A stretch of DNA of 64,000 nucleotides from Acidaminobacter sp964416305 (GCA_964416305.1 CAYQDM010000007.1:54689-118688), one strand, 5' to 3'; counted from the stretch's first letter, positions 15,768 through 24,103 are shown. Numbers and translations: made by a program. The notes: generated by a model from the sequence alone, not told the origin.

Positions 15768-16463
15768 GTGCTTAACAGTTTATTCTCCACAGCCTCTTCG
15801 GCTGCGGCTGCAACTGCATTAACCATTGAAAGTCTGATCATCGCCACCTTGATGTCGCTGCTGCTTGGGCTCGGTGTCGCAGGTGTGTACATGTTCAGGA
15901 ATACTTACAGCAAGAGTTTTGCCGTCAGCCTCGTGCTGCTGCCGGCCATGATCCAGATCGTCATCATGATGGTCAATGGCAACGTGGGCGCCGGGGTCGC
16001 GGTAATGGGGGCGTTCAGCCTGGTGCGCTTCAGGTCTATACCCGGCAGTGCCAGAGAGATCAGCAACATCTTCCTCGCCATGGCCATAGGACTCACAACG
16101 GGCATGGGGTATGTTTGGGTGGCGCTGATGTTTCTCGTGATCATCGGCTGTGCTTCTATGCTTTTGACGATCTTTCGCTTTGGAGAACAGCCACTGGAGC
16201 AGCGGGAGAAGGAGCTGAAGATCACCATTCCGGAAAACCTCGACTATACCGGCATTTTCGACGACTTGTTCAAGAAATACACGAAAAAAGCCGAGCTGAT
16301 CCAGGTGAAAACCACCAATATGGGCAGCTTGTACGAGCTCAAGTATCACATTTACATGCGGGAAGCCGGCTCGGAGAAGGCGTTTATGGACGAGCTCAGG
16401 TGCCGCAACGGCAACCTGTCCATTTCCTATGGCCGGGTGTCCTCCCAAAACTCTGAACTCTAA
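15768..16463 (+). CDS. DUF4956 membrane protein
   Basis: A 231-residue protein with about four hydrophobic helices in the first 130 residues (ESLIIATLMSLLLGLGVAGVYMF, AVSLVLLPAMIQIVIMMV, VALMFLVIIGCASMLLTIF), then a soluble C-terminal domain (EKELKITIPENLDYTGIFDDLF and onward). The motif GAGVAVMGAFSLVRFRSIPGSAREIS is a hallmark of DUF4956 proteins, which commonly follow VTC-domain genes. Function is unknown; a role in moving or sensing the product of the VTC protein is inference. GTG 15768 follows the preceding stop directly, with GGGAGGCGG as the ribosome-binding site. Confidence 0.85.
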   Translation: MLNSLFSTASSAAAATALTIESLIIATLMSLLLGLGVAGVYMFRNTYSKSFAVSLVLLPAMIQIVIMMVNGNVGAGVAVMGAFSLVRFRSIPGSAREISNIFLAMAIGLTTGMGYVWVALMFLVIIGCASMLLTIFRFGEQPLEQREKELKITIPENLDYTGIFDDLFKKYTKKAELIQVKTTNMGSLYELKYHIYMREAGSEKAFMDELRCRNGNLSISYGRVSSQNSEL

Positions 16464-16494
16464 CCCCCCCTTTTTTTGAAAGGATGATGTCACC

Positions 16495-18231
16495 GTGAAC
16501 CCATTATTAAAAAAGATAACCTCGAAAAGAAAATTCAGAACCAAAATAATTTCCCTGGCGCTGGCTGGCGTGCTGACGCTTGGCATGCTGACCGGCTGCG
16601 GCCAGATAAAGGCCGTGACTGGGACTGAGGCGGGGGCTCATATTATTGAGACCGCTGTTGCCGGGACGGTGGCTGCTCAGGATGGCTCTGCGGCAGTGCT
16701 TGCCGCTCAGGGCTTCGAGTTCGATGAGGAGGACTTTCTGACGACCTGGGAGGAAACCGGTGCGACCAAAGTCACTCTGAATGGAACCGGCATTTCCGTG
16801 GAGGGCGAGGGCGCAGCCGCAGAGGGCAGCACGCTGAGGATTACAGCTCCCGGGACCTACGTGCTTTCCGGAAACCTGGATCAGGGTCAAGTGGCCGTAA
16901 ACGTTGGCAGTGATGAGGTGGTAAGGCTGGTATTAAACGGCGTGACCATAACGAACCAGGGGGCGCCCACGATTCTCATTGAGGAAGCAGACCGAGCCTA
17001 TGTAACCTTGGCAGAAGGGTCGGTCAACATGCTGACTATGGCGGCTGCGAGTTCAGAAGAAGGGGTGGCCGCCAACACTGATGCTCAGGCGGATCCAGAC
17101 GCCGTAGCTGACGCAGGGGATGAGGCTGAAGACACGCCGGACGGCGCGATCTACAGCAAGGGCGACCTGACGCTGAACGGCAGCGGTGCATTGACGGTGT
17201 GCGGCAGTGCCAAGCATGGCATAGTCGGCAGGGATGACCTCAGGATTACTGGCGGTGTCTTTGACATCACGGCAGTGTCAGATGCAGTCCGAGGCAAGGA
17301 TTTGATCGCGATTTACAGTGGTGATTTTATGATCGTGGCAGGTGCGGATGCCTTCCAGTCCAGTAATGCTGATGAGGCTGACAAGGGCTTTATTGTGATC
17401 GAGGGCGGCCGTTTCCAAATCAAGTCGGGTGCCGATGGCCTCCAGGCCGAAACCGCGCTGGTCATTGAAGACGGCGACTTCGAGATCGAGTCTGGCGACG
17501 ATGGGATCCATGCGGACGTGTCCGTCTTGGTCCTGGGCGGCGACGTTGAGGTATTGAAGAGCTGCGAGGGCCTCGAGGGCGCGGAGGTCACGATCCGCGG
17601 CGGCGAGATCAGTCTCGTCTCAAGTGATGATGGCATCAACACCTCCGGTGAAAAAGGCCTGTCGATTGAGGGGGGCTTCGTCTTGGTCAATGCGGATGGC
17701 GACGGCATAGACCTCAATGGCAGCGGCGCCATGAGTGGCGGCATCCTGCTGATACATGGCCCTACGAACAACGGCAATGGTGCGATGGACTTCAACGGCG
17801 ACTTTATCCAAAGCGGCGGTCTGCTGATCGCGGCAGGCAGCTCCGGGATGGCCCAAGGGCCAAGCGAGAGCTCAACAGAGCTCTCGGCTCAGATCTTCCT
17901 GACGAGTCAGGCAGCAGGGACAATGATTCGAGTGGAAGCTGAAGATGGAACAGTTATAGCGGCTTTCAAGCCGGCGAAGACCTTCACGTCGCTGGTGGTG
18001 GCATCCCCTGAGTTTGTTTCCGGTGAGACTTATCACGTTTACGTTGGCGGGAGCAGCTCCGGGGAAGAGGCATATGGCTTGGTCACAGGCGGAGCGTCTA
18101 CAGGTGGAACGGAGGCGGTGAACTTTGAGATCTCCGGATCAGTGACTCAGGCAGTCCAGGAAGGTGCGAGTGCAGGCGGCGGTATGGGAGGCGGTATGAA
18201 GCGACCGAGAAATCAGGCTTTAAGTTGGTGA
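16495..18231 (+). CDS. Lipoprotein with Cthe_2159-like carbohydrate-binding beta-helix
   Basis: A 578-residue secreted lipoprotein. The signal peptide ends in a lipobox (LTLGMLTGCGQ, Cys about residue 35). From about 75 to 450 it shows short glycine- and aspartate-rich turns repeated every 20-25 residues (for example GDLTLNGSGALTVCGSAKHG and FEIESGDDGIHADVSVLV), the pattern of the parallel beta-helix Cthe_2159 family, which binds polysaccharide. The C-terminal GGGMGGGMKR stretch is glycine-rich. The end is suspicious: the last codons and the TGA stop fall in a 24-bp repeat array (TTGGTGACGCGGACA), so the tail may be truncated. It is the third gene of a VTC / DUF4956 / beta-helix trio often seen together in Firmicutes. 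Confidence 0.82.
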   Translation: MNPLLKKITSKRKFRTKIISLALAGVLTLGMLTGCGQIKAVTGTEAGAHIIETAVAGTVAAQDGSAAVLAAQGFEFDEEDFLTTWEETGATKVTLNGTGISVEGEGAAAEGSTLRITAPGTYVLSGNLDQGQVAVNVGSDEVVRLVLNGVTITNQGAPTILIEEADRAYVTLAEGSVNMLTMAAASSEEGVAANTDAQADPDAVADAGDEAEDTPDGAIYSKGDLTLNGSGALTVCGSAKHGIVGRDDLRITGGVFDITAVSDAVRGKDLIAIYSGDFMIVAGADAFQSSNADEADKGFIVIEGGRFQIKSGADGLQAETALVIEDGDFEIESGDDGIHADVSVLVLGGDVEVLKSCEGLEGAEVTIRGGEISLVSSDDGINTSGEKGLSIEGGFVLVNADGDGIDLNGSGAMSGGILLIHGPTNNGNGAMDFNGDFIQSGGLLIAAGSSGMAQGPSESSTELSAQIFLTSQAAGTMIRVEAEDGTVIAAFKPAKTFTSLVVASPEFVSGETYHVYVGGSSSGEEAYGLVTGGASTGGTEAVNFEISGSVTQAVQEGASAGGGMGGGMKRPRNQALSW

Positions 18232-18310
18232 CGCGGACAAGTTTCGAGTTAGTGACGCGGACAAAAATGAAACTGGTGACGCGGACAAATTTCAATTCGG
18301 TACCAGAGAT
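18225..18310 (+). repeat. 24-bp-period repeat array (3 units plus end unit)
   Basis: The block [TTG/TTA/CTG]GTGACGCGGACAA occurs at 18225, 18249 and 18273, exactly 24 bp apart. A diverged end unit, TTCGGTACCAGAG, follows at 18296. The first unit contains the stop codon of the beta-helix lipoprotein gene. Related arrays occur at 26396, 28097, 32756 and 33438 (inverted). Confidence 0.9.
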
Positions 18311-18356
18311 AGGCTCTAAAACTATTGAAAATAGAGGATTTTCAAATATACTTCCA

Positions 18357-18384
18357 ACAAAAAAGCGCCCGCGGAGGGCGCTTA
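18357..18384 (-). terminator. Intrinsic terminator of the ferredoxin gene
   Basis: On the minus strand AAGCGCCCT-CCGC-GGGCGCTT is followed by a T-run (seen as A at 18357-18364). It may also serve leftover plus-strand transcription. Confidence 0.75.
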
Positions 18385-18417
18385 ACTTTTATGAAGATCT
18401 TTCATTAGCTTCTCAAC

Positions 18418-18684
18418 CTATTCCACCTTAAACGACACATCCCCTTTGGGGATGACCTGGCAGGCGAGTCTGACGCCATCCTCCAGTTCCTTCTTCTTTA
18501 ATTTCTTCTCTTCTTCTTTGGTTGGATTATTGACTTCACCGGACAGAATCTTCACTGTGCATTTGCCGCACTTGCCCTTCCCGCCGCAGGAATCCGGAAT
18601 GTCGAGTCCCATCTTTTGGGATAGCGACAACAAATCCTTTTCCTTATCGTCTTTATACTTGAGCACACAGCTGAGTTTACTCAT
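18418..18684 (-). CDS. [2Fe-2S] plant-type ferredoxin
   Basis: A small 88-residue electron carrier. The cluster ligands are the cysteines of DSCGGKGKCGKCTVKI (C-x5-C-x2-C) and the later LACQV, which is the plant/adrenodoxin-like beta-grasp ferredoxin pattern. A lysine- and glutamate-rich loop (PTKEEEKKLKKKELEDG) lies between. It stands alone on the minus strand with its own terminator, so no partner enzyme can be assigned. It diverges from queT with about 140 bp between the starts. Confidence 0.88.
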   Translation of the reverse strand: MSKLSCVLKYKDDKEKDLLSLSQKMGLDIPDSCGGKGKCGKCTVKILSGEVNNPTKEEEKKLKKKELEDGVRLACQVIPKGDVSFKVE

Positions 18685-18764
18685 AATGAAACGCCCCTTT
18701 CCCTTTCTTTTGGGTTACATAATTTTCTTGTACCCGTTTCGATACTTTGTCAAACCACATTTCG

Positions 18765-18793
18765 TTGACAGTCATCGTGGTCTGTGCTATGGT
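18765..18793 (+). promoter_or_regulatory. SigA-type promoter of queT
   Basis: TTGACA, 17-bp spacer, TATGGT, about 28 bp ahead of the queT start. No preQ1 riboswitch motif is seen between promoter and start. Confidence 0.65.
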
Positions 18794-18821
18794 CATATGA
18801 GTAAAAAAAGAGGTGATTAAT

Positions 18822-19310
18822 ATGAAAAAAAGAAGTATGGCCCGGAAGATCGTTGTGACAGGCATTGTCGCAGCGCTATACGCGGCTTTGACCATAGGTC
18901 TGGCGCCAATCAGCTACGGTGGCGTACAGTTCAGAATCTCAGAAGTCATGACACTTCTGGCGTTTATTAATCCAATGTATATAGGCGGACTGACTCTGGG
19001 CTGCTTCCTCGCGAACCTGGCAAGTCCACTGGGTATCGTCGATGTGATCTTCGGAACACTGGCAACTTTCCTCAGCGTATTCATGATGTCGAAGACGCAC
19101 AATATATTCACCGCGTCCCTTTGGCCGGTGCTGTTTAATGGCGTAATCATCGGCATAGAGCTCTGGGCAGTCTTTAAGCTTCCGCTGTTTCTCACCATAC
19201 TGCAGGTGGCGCTTGGGGAATTCGTCGTTGTATCGATCCTGGGCGTGCTGGTATTCCGGTATGGGATTCTCTACAACACACGGCTGATGGACATACTCAA
19301 CCAAAGGTGA
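18822..19310 (+). CDS. queT: QueT-family ECF transporter S component (queuosine precursor)
   Basis: A 162-residue membrane protein with about five or six helices. Its N-terminal basic segment (MKKRSMARKIVVTGIVAALYAALTI) is followed by GLAPISYGGVQFRISEVMTLLAF, which is diagnostic of QueT. It is the substrate-binding subunit of an ECF transporter for a queuosine precursor and depends on an energising module encoded elsewhere. Start: ATG 18822 with AGAGGTGA 5-6 bp upstream; a GTG at 18813 lies within the ribosome-binding site and is unlikely. It is a single-gene unit. Family call is firm; substrate is by family. Confidence 0.88.
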   Translation: MKKRSMARKIVVTGIVAALYAALTIGLAPISYGGVQFRISEVMTLLAFINPMYIGGLTLGCFLANLASPLGIVDVIFGTLATFLSVFMMSKTHNIFTASLWPVLFNGVIIGIELWAVFKLPLFLTILQVALGEFVVVSILGVLVFRYGILYNTRLMDILNQR

Positions 19311-19361
19311 ACCATGGCCTCCGGTCGGGCGCAGACGAAAAAAATGAGAAAGACATGACTA

Positions 19362-19390
19362 TTGACGGGCAGGTTTCCTAATGTTATAGT
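19362..19390 (+). promoter_or_regulatory. SigA-type promoter of the FMN riboswitch-ribU unit
   Basis: TTGACG, 17-bp spacer, TATAGT, 22 bp ahead of the riboswitch. Confidence 0.65.
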
Positions 19391-19412
19391 CAAATTGAAC
19401 TTAATACAAACA

Positions 19413-19518
19413 TCTTCAGGGCAGGGTGCAAGTCCCTACCGGCGGTATAGCCCGCGAGCCGAAAGGTTGATCCAGTTGAATTCTGGAGCCGACAGTTAAA
19501 GTCTGGATGAAAGAAGAG
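19413..19518 (+). ncRNA. FMN riboswitch (RFN element)
   Basis: The conserved blocks appear in order: CTTCAGGGCAGGGTG, then AGTCCCTACCGGCGGTATAG, CCCGCGAGCC, GATCCAGTTGAATTCTGGAG, and CCGACAGTTAAAGTCTGGAT, closing with GAAAGAAG, which pairs with the first CTTC. It is followed by a terminator-like hairpin and then ribU. High FMN should reduce expression of ribU and the flavoprotein downstream. Confidence 0.96.
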
Positions 19519-19531
19519 TTTTCTTTGTTTT

Positions 19532-19567
19532 TTGACCCCTGGAGTTTTTTGCTGCCGGGGGTTTTAT
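19532..19567 (+). terminator. FMN-controlled terminator hairpin
   Basis: ACCCCTGG pairs with CC-GGGGGT across a T-rich loop, followed by TTTTATATT. It is weaker than the other terminators here but placed as expected for an attenuation-type RFN switch. Confidence 0.55.
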
Positions 19568-19709
19568 ATTGCCCCAAAGCGCAATGACCAAGGCCGAGGC
19601 CCGGAGCAACAGCCCACGTCCACCTTACGACTATGTGTCGCTTGCCTTGCCGCACCCGTTGCCATTTCACCCGCCGTCATCCCACTACTTTTATCAGGAG
19701 GTCTCCACC

Positions 19710-20309
19710 ATGAATCTCAGAAAATCCATCACCATTGCCCTCATGGGCGTCTTGTCCTTCATTATTATGTTCCTTGAATTCCCGCTCCCCATCTTTCCGG
19801 AATTTTTGAAAATTGACCTTTCCGACATCCCGGGCATCATTGTGGGCTTTGCCTTCGGACCGCTTTCAGGTGTCGCCGTCGAGCTAGTCAAGAATATTCT
19901 CCACCTCATGAGAACTACGACCGGCGGCGTTGGCGAACTGGCCAACTTTATTGTGGGCTCTGCCTTCATCATCCCGGCTGCGCTGATCTACAGAAAACGC
20001 CAGACCACGCCGGCCATGATCACCGGCTTTGTCCTCGGTACCCTCAGCATGGCGCTCGTAGGTGCCATAGCCAACTACTACATTCTGATTCCTTTCTATC
20101 AGAACTTTATGCCCCTCGAGGCCATTATAGGCATGGCAGCCGCTGTCAACGCCCTGGTTGTCGACCTGAAGACTTACATTCTCTACGTCGTCATTCCTTT
20201 CAACGTGATCAAAGGCGTTGCCATCAGCATTCTGACCGCTTTGGTTTACAAACGCGTCTCTTCCGTAGTACTGAAAAATATCTCCAACCAAAAATGGGCC
20301 AGCAGGTAG
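19710..20309 (+). CDS. ribU: Riboflavin ECF transporter S component RibU
   Basis: A 199-residue membrane protein with about six helices. LRKSITIALMGVLSFIIMFLEFPLPIFPEFLKIDLSDIPGIIVG and GPLSGVAVELVKNILHLM are the RibU signature. It binds riboflavin outside the cell and hands it to the shared ECF module. Start: ATG 19710, with CAGGAGGTC 6 bp upstream; longer reading to 19569 is non-membrane sequence between riboswitch and gene. Control by the upstream FMN riboswitch is clear from sequence. It is followed 9 bp later by a flavoprotein gene in the same unit. Confidence 0.93.
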   Translation: MNLRKSITIALMGVLSFIIMFLEFPLPIFPEFLKIDLSDIPGIIVGFAFGPLSGVAVELVKNILHLMRTTTGGVGELANFIVGSAFIIPAALIYRKRQTTPAMITGFVLGTLSMALVGAIANYYILIPFYQNFMPLEAIIGMAAAVNALVVDLKTYILYVVIPFNVIKGVAISILTALVYKRVSSVVLKNISNQKWASR

Positions 20310-20318
20310 TCCCCCCAG

Positions 20319-21596
20319 ATGATGCTGACCTATGACTGGATCGTCATTGGCGCGGGCGCTGCGGGTTTGTTCGCGGCGGCTCGCGCAGCTGACGCATCGC
20401 ATGTTGCCGGCGGAAACCTTGCTTCTGACGAAGCAGGTTCTCCATCCGTACTGGTTCTGGAACGCGGGACGCGCGCGGGACGGAAAGTGCTGATCTCTGG
20501 CGGCGGACAATGCAACTTTACCCATGCCGAAAGCGTGGCAGACATGGTCCGCCACTACGGCGACAGGAAGAATTTCGTGAGACATGCCATAGGCAAGCTC
20601 GACGCTGAAGACTTGATGGAATATTTTGATGCGCTGGGACTCCCAAGCGTCGTCCGCCCGGACGGCAAAGTCTTCCCAGCGTCTTTTGCTGCCGCGGATC
20701 TCGTCGAAGCGCTGCTCCAAGAGGCGAAGCGCCGTGGTGTTCGCTTCGAATTCAATCAATTTGTTGAAAAGATTATGCCGATGGTCGAGGGCGGCTTCCA
20801 AGTCGTCTGTGGAGACCACACTTACCGCGCCCACAAAGTGCTGATGGCATGCGGTGGAAGCTCCTACCCCATGACCGGTTCCGACGGCTCAGGACTTCGA
20901 CTGGCTGCCGACCTTGGACTGGAAACTGTCCCGCAGCGGCCTGCTCTGGCACCTGTCTACCACAATGATCGCGCACTGCACAAACTCGCCGGTGTCGTAC
21001 TTCCGGGCGCGTCTTTCAAATATCGGGATTCAGAGGGCGTCCGTCCGTTAACGGGAGATCTCCTCTTCACCCACACCGGTCTCAGTGGCCCGGGTATTCT
21101 CGATGGATCCCGCTGGATGAAGGCCGGCGGAATCCTGGAGCTTAGCTTCACAACCCTTGACGCTGCTGCCTTTGAGCAAGCCCTTCTCGATGCGGCCTCC
21201 TCTCATGGCACCCGGCAGCTCAGCACCGTGATCCGCGGGCTTGTACAGGCCAGATCTCTGTCAGAGTTGATTGAGGGTCATTTGGGTGAGGAAGCGTGCA
21301 GGACCACTTTGGCAAGTTTATCTAAAGCACTGCGGCAGCAGACAGTGAAACTGGCCACGGCATATGAGGTCAGAATCACCGCCCTGGGTGCCCTGAGAAG
21401 TGCCATGGCCACAGCCGGCGGGGTATCCACCAAGGAAGTGGTCGGCCGCACCATGATGGCCAAGCGACTGCCTGGACTCTATTTGGCAGGTGAAATTTTG
21501 GATGTGGACGGCGATACCGGCGGCTATAACCTGCACTGGGCATTTGCTTCAGCAGCCCTCGCCATAGCCTCGGGTAATGACACTGTTGTAAAATAA
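20319..21596 (+). CDS. HI0933/BaiN-family FAD-dependent oxidoreductase
   Basis: A 425-residue flavoprotein. The FAD-binding motif WIVIGAGAAGLFAAARAA opens the protein, GGGQCNFTHA (about 65-74) and CGGSSYPMTGSDGSG (about 184-198) are hallmarks of the HI0933/YhiN family, and the C-terminus has GLYLAGEILDVDGDTGGYNLHWAFASA. The family includes BaiN, a bile-acid dehydratase or reductase, but most members have no known substrate. A short insertion (about 26-42, ASHVAGGNLASDEAGSP) separates the first helix from the second strand. It is 9 bp after ribU with no terminator between, so it is probably also under the FMN riboswitch, which fits a flavin-dependent enzyme. Confidence 0.88.
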   Translation: MMLTYDWIVIGAGAAGLFAAARAADASHVAGGNLASDEAGSPSVLVLERGTRAGRKVLISGGGQCNFTHAESVADMVRHYGDRKNFVRHAIGKLDAEDLMEYFDALGLPSVVRPDGKVFPASFAAADLVEALLQEAKRRGVRFEFNQFVEKIMPMVEGGFQVVCGDHTYRAHKVLMACGGSSYPMTGSDGSGLRLAADLGLETVPQRPALAPVYHNDRALHKLAGVVLPGASFKYRDSEGVRPLTGDLLFTHTGLSGPGILDGSRWMKAGGILELSFTTLDAAAFEQALLDAASSHGTRQLSTVIRGLVQARSLSELIEGHLGEEACRTTLASLSKALRQQTVKLATAYEVRITALGALRSAMATAGGVSTKEVVGRTMMAKRLPGLYLAGEILDVDGDTGGYNLHWAFASAALAIASGNDTVVK

Positions 21597-21608
21597 ATAC
21601 AACCCTAT

Positions 21609-21662
21609 GCGCTTCAGCATTTCCTCTGTGTTCAGAGGGGGTGCTGGAGCGCTTTGTTTTTT
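21609..21662 (+). terminator. Intrinsic terminator of the ribU-flavoprotein operon
   Basis: GCGCTTCAGCATTTCCTCTG pairs with CAGAGGGGGTGCTGGAGCGC, loop TGTT, followed by TTTGTTTTTT. Confidence 0.92.
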
Positions 21663-21772
21663 CAACGGGTTTGAAGAGGGTCCCTCGAGATGGGGGATGC
21701 ACCTTAATTTTCTGTCTATGAAATAGTTACAAACGAAAACTCATGCCAATCGTTAAAATATTGCTGAATCAA

Positions 21773-21801
21773 TTGACAATGTCTATCAACTGGAGTAAAA
21801 T
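21773..21801 (+). promoter_or_regulatory. SigA-type promoter of feoAB
   Basis: TTGACA, 17-bp spacer, TAAAAT. A Fur box begins 7 bp after the -10 hexamer. Confidence 0.75.
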
Positions 21802-21807
21802 GATATT

Positions 21808-21826
21808 GCAAATGATAATTGTTATC
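21808..21826 (+). promoter_or_regulatory. Fur box
   Basis: GCAAATGATAATTGTTATC matches 15 of 19 positions of the classical Fur consensus GATAATGATAATCATTATC. It covers the transcription start region of feoA, so iron-loaded Fur should block transcription. Confidence 0.82.
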
Positions 21827-21886
21827 AAAATAAAACTGTTGGTGGATTTACTTATATTTTACATAGGTTGTGCGAGGGGGTAGCAA

Positions 21887-22120
21887 GTGTTTATGTCACT
21901 CATTGAGGCGAAAAAAGGACAATGCGTTATACTCGAAAACATTGAATACGGACATAAGGTCAAGAAAAAGCTTCAGGATATGGGTCTGACCCCGGGTGTC
22001 CGGCTTTGTGTGGTCTCCTCGGGTTTGTTTGGACCAATGATCGTCGACGTCCGTGGATCCAGGGTCGCCCTTGGCCGCGGCATTTTAGGAAAAATCACAG
22101 TTAGACACGCGGAGGCTTAA
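21887..22120 (+). CDS. feoA: Ferrous iron transport protein FeoA
   Basis: A 77-residue SH3-like cytosolic partner of FeoB. The features are LIEAKKGQCVILENIE, KVKKKLQDMGLTPGVRLCVV and DVRGSRVALGRGILGKI, as in the FeoA family. Start: GTG 21887 has GAGGGGG at about 6 bp; an ATG six bases later is the alternative. It ends 3 bp before feoB. Regulation by Fur is supported by the box over its promoter. Confidence 0.92.
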   Translation: MFMSLIEAKKGQCVILENIEYGHKVKKKLQDMGLTPGVRLCVVSSGLFGPMIVDVRGSRVALGRGILGKITVRHAEA

Positions 22121-22123
22121 TTC

Positions 22124-24103
22124 ATGGATATTTTTAAGATCGCTTTGGCGGGCAACCCCAATAGCGGAAAGACAACTTTATTCAACGCGCTGACCGGGAG
22201 CAACCATTATGTGGGCAACTGGGCGGGCGTCACGGTGGAGAAGCGCGAAGGGCGCATTCAGTTCGCCGAGCACATCATGGACATTGTAGACCTGCCCGGT
22301 ATTTACAGTCTTTCACCCTACACTCTGGAAGAAAAAATCTCCAGAGACTACATTCAAAATGAAAATCCGGATGTCGTGCTCAATATCATTGACGCGACGG
22401 CCCTGGAGCGCAATCTGTATCTGACGCTCCAACTGATTGAGCTGGGCAGGCCGGTGGTAGTGGCGCTGAATATGATGGACGAGGCGGAGAAGAAAAATAT
22501 TCAGCTTGACCTCGAGGGACTATCGGCAGCGCTTGGCGTTCCGGTTGTGCCAATTGTCGCCCTCCGTAAACGCGGCCTGCCGGAACTGCTGGAGACCGTG
22601 GTCACTGCCCATCACACGAAGGCTACATATAAACCTCGGCGTTTCAACTACGGCGAAGAGGTCGAGGCTTTTGTCCGGGAGGTAGAGCTGAAACTGCCGA
22701 AAGCCCTCAAGGCGGATCACGACCCGCGCTGGATTGCTCTCAAACTGTTCGAGCACGACATTGAAGTCCAAAAACTCGTCAGCCCGCTCAAGTTCGAGAG
22801 CGGTCACGACAGCCCCGACCGCATGGCGGACCTCCGCTACAGGGTAATTGGGGAGTTGATCAGCGGCACGGCGTCTCGCGAGGCGATAGCCTTTGACCCC
22901 CTGACCGACCGGATTGACAGAGTGCTGCTCAATCCAATCCTTGGCCTTCCAATCTTTGGCCTCGTCATGTGGCTCATGTTCTATCTGACGTTTAATTTGG
23001 GCGGCGTTTTCGCCGACTTGATTGATGAGTTCTTTGCGGTGCATCTCTCGTCCTGGGTGACTGCGGGCCTTGAGTTCCTGCAGGTCGCACCGTGGCTGGT
23101 GTCCCTGGTGGTTGACGGCGTTATAGGCGGCGTGGGCGGCGTTCTAACCTTCGTCCCGAATATCGCCATAGTCTTCGTGATGATTTCATTGCTGGAAGAC
23201 ACTGGGTACATGGCCCGCGCGGCATATCTGATGGACCACTGGATGACCAAGGTGGGCCTCAACGGCAAGACCTTTATCCCGATGGTTTTGGGCTTCGGCT
23301 GCAACGTGCCGGCCATCATGGGTACGCGCACCATTGAAAATGAAAACGACCGGCTGATCGCGATCCTGATCAACCCGTTCATGTCCTGCGGCGCGCGGTT
23401 CCCGGTTTACGTCCTGTTTGCGTCGGTGTTCTTCCCGGGCAACGAGACTGAGGTGACCTTCTCTCTCTACATTTTGGGTATTTTGATGGCCATGGCTTTC
23501 GCTATGATTTTCAGGAAGACGCTTTTCAAGGGTGAGCAAAGTCCGTTTATTATGGAATTGCCGCCGTACCGTTTCCCTAAGCCTGGAGATCTTGGTATCC
23601 ACGTCTGGGAAAAGGTCAGGGGTTACCTGATCAAAGCGGGTACGGTCATCTTTGGCGCCAGCGTGGTGCTTTGGTTCGTCCTCAACTTCAACTTCAGCGG
23701 TCAGGTTCCAATTACGGAGAGCTTTGGCGCGACCATCGGCCACTTTATTGCACCGTTCTTTGGCCCTCTGGGCTTTGGGACTTGGCAGAACGCGCTGTCC
23801 CTGGTTTCAGGCATCATTGCGAAGGAAATTGTTGTGGCCAATACGGCCATTTTGTATGGGTTGTCCGAAACCGCCGGCGTCGCGGAGTTTGGGCCGGTGC
23901 TGTCTCAGGCGTTTTCACAAGTATCGGCATATGCTTTCATGGTCTTTGTCCTGCTTTATACGCCTTGTGTCGGCGTTATTGGCGTCATCAAGCGCGAGAC
24001 GAACTCCTGGAAGTGGACGGGGTTCTCGGTTCTTTATCAGCTGGTTGTCGCCTGGGTTGTGGCGTTCGTCGTTTACCGGATCGGACTGCTGTTCTTTGGT
24101 TAA
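22124..24103 (+). CDS. feoB: Ferrous iron transporter FeoB
   Basis: A 659-residue GTP-gated Fe2+ importer. The N-terminal G domain shows GNPNSGKTTLFNALTG (G1, from about residue 9), GNWAGVTVEK (G2), DLPGIYSLSPYTLEE (G3) and NMMDEA (G4). The membrane part from about 270 has the Gate motifs, including GFGCNVPAIMGTRT and FMSCGARFPVY. Its length is at the short end of the family. It sits between feoA and a small Cys-rich protein, all under one Fur-controlled promoter. Identity is certain. Confidence 0.97.
   Translation: MDIFKIALAGNPNSGKTTLFNALTGSNHYVGNWAGVTVEKREGRIQFAEHIMDIVDLPGIYSLSPYTLEEKISRDYIQNENPDVVLNIIDATALERNLYLTLQLIELGRPVVVALNMMDEAEKKNIQLDLEGLSAALGVPVVPIVALRKRGLPELLETVVTAHHTKATYKPRRFNYGEEVEAFVREVELKLPKALKADHDPRWIALKLFEHDIEVQKLVSPLKFESGHDSPDRMADLRYRVIGELISGTASREAIAFDPLTDRIDRVLLNPILGLPIFGLVMWLMFYLTFNLGGVFADLIDEFFAVHLSSWVTAGLEFLQVAPWLVSLVVDGVIGGVGGVLTFVPNIAIVFVMISLLEDTGYMARAAYLMDHWMTKVGLNGKTFIPMVLGFGCNVPAIMGTRTIENENDRLIAILINPFMSCGARFPVYVLFASVFFPGNETEVTFSLYILGILMAMAFAMIFRKTLFKGEQSPFIMELPPYRFPKPGDLGIHVWEKVRGYLIKAGTVIFGASVVLWFVLNFNFSGQVPITESFGATIGHFIAPFFGPLGFGTWQNALSLVSGIIAKEIVVANTAILYGLSETAGVAEFGPVLSQAFSQVSAYAFMVFVLLYTPCVGVIGVIKRETNSWKWTGFSVLYQLVVAWVVAFVVYRIGLLFFG

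Noticed and set aside
18225..18310. 24-bp-period units as a possible CRISPR array
   Set aside because: The period is too short for repeat plus spacer, units vary throughout, and no cas genes are present.
18685..18821. preQ1 riboswitch ahead of queT
   Set aside because: A promoter is clear, but neither a preQ1-I hairpin-pseudoknot pattern nor other conserved blocks could be seen.
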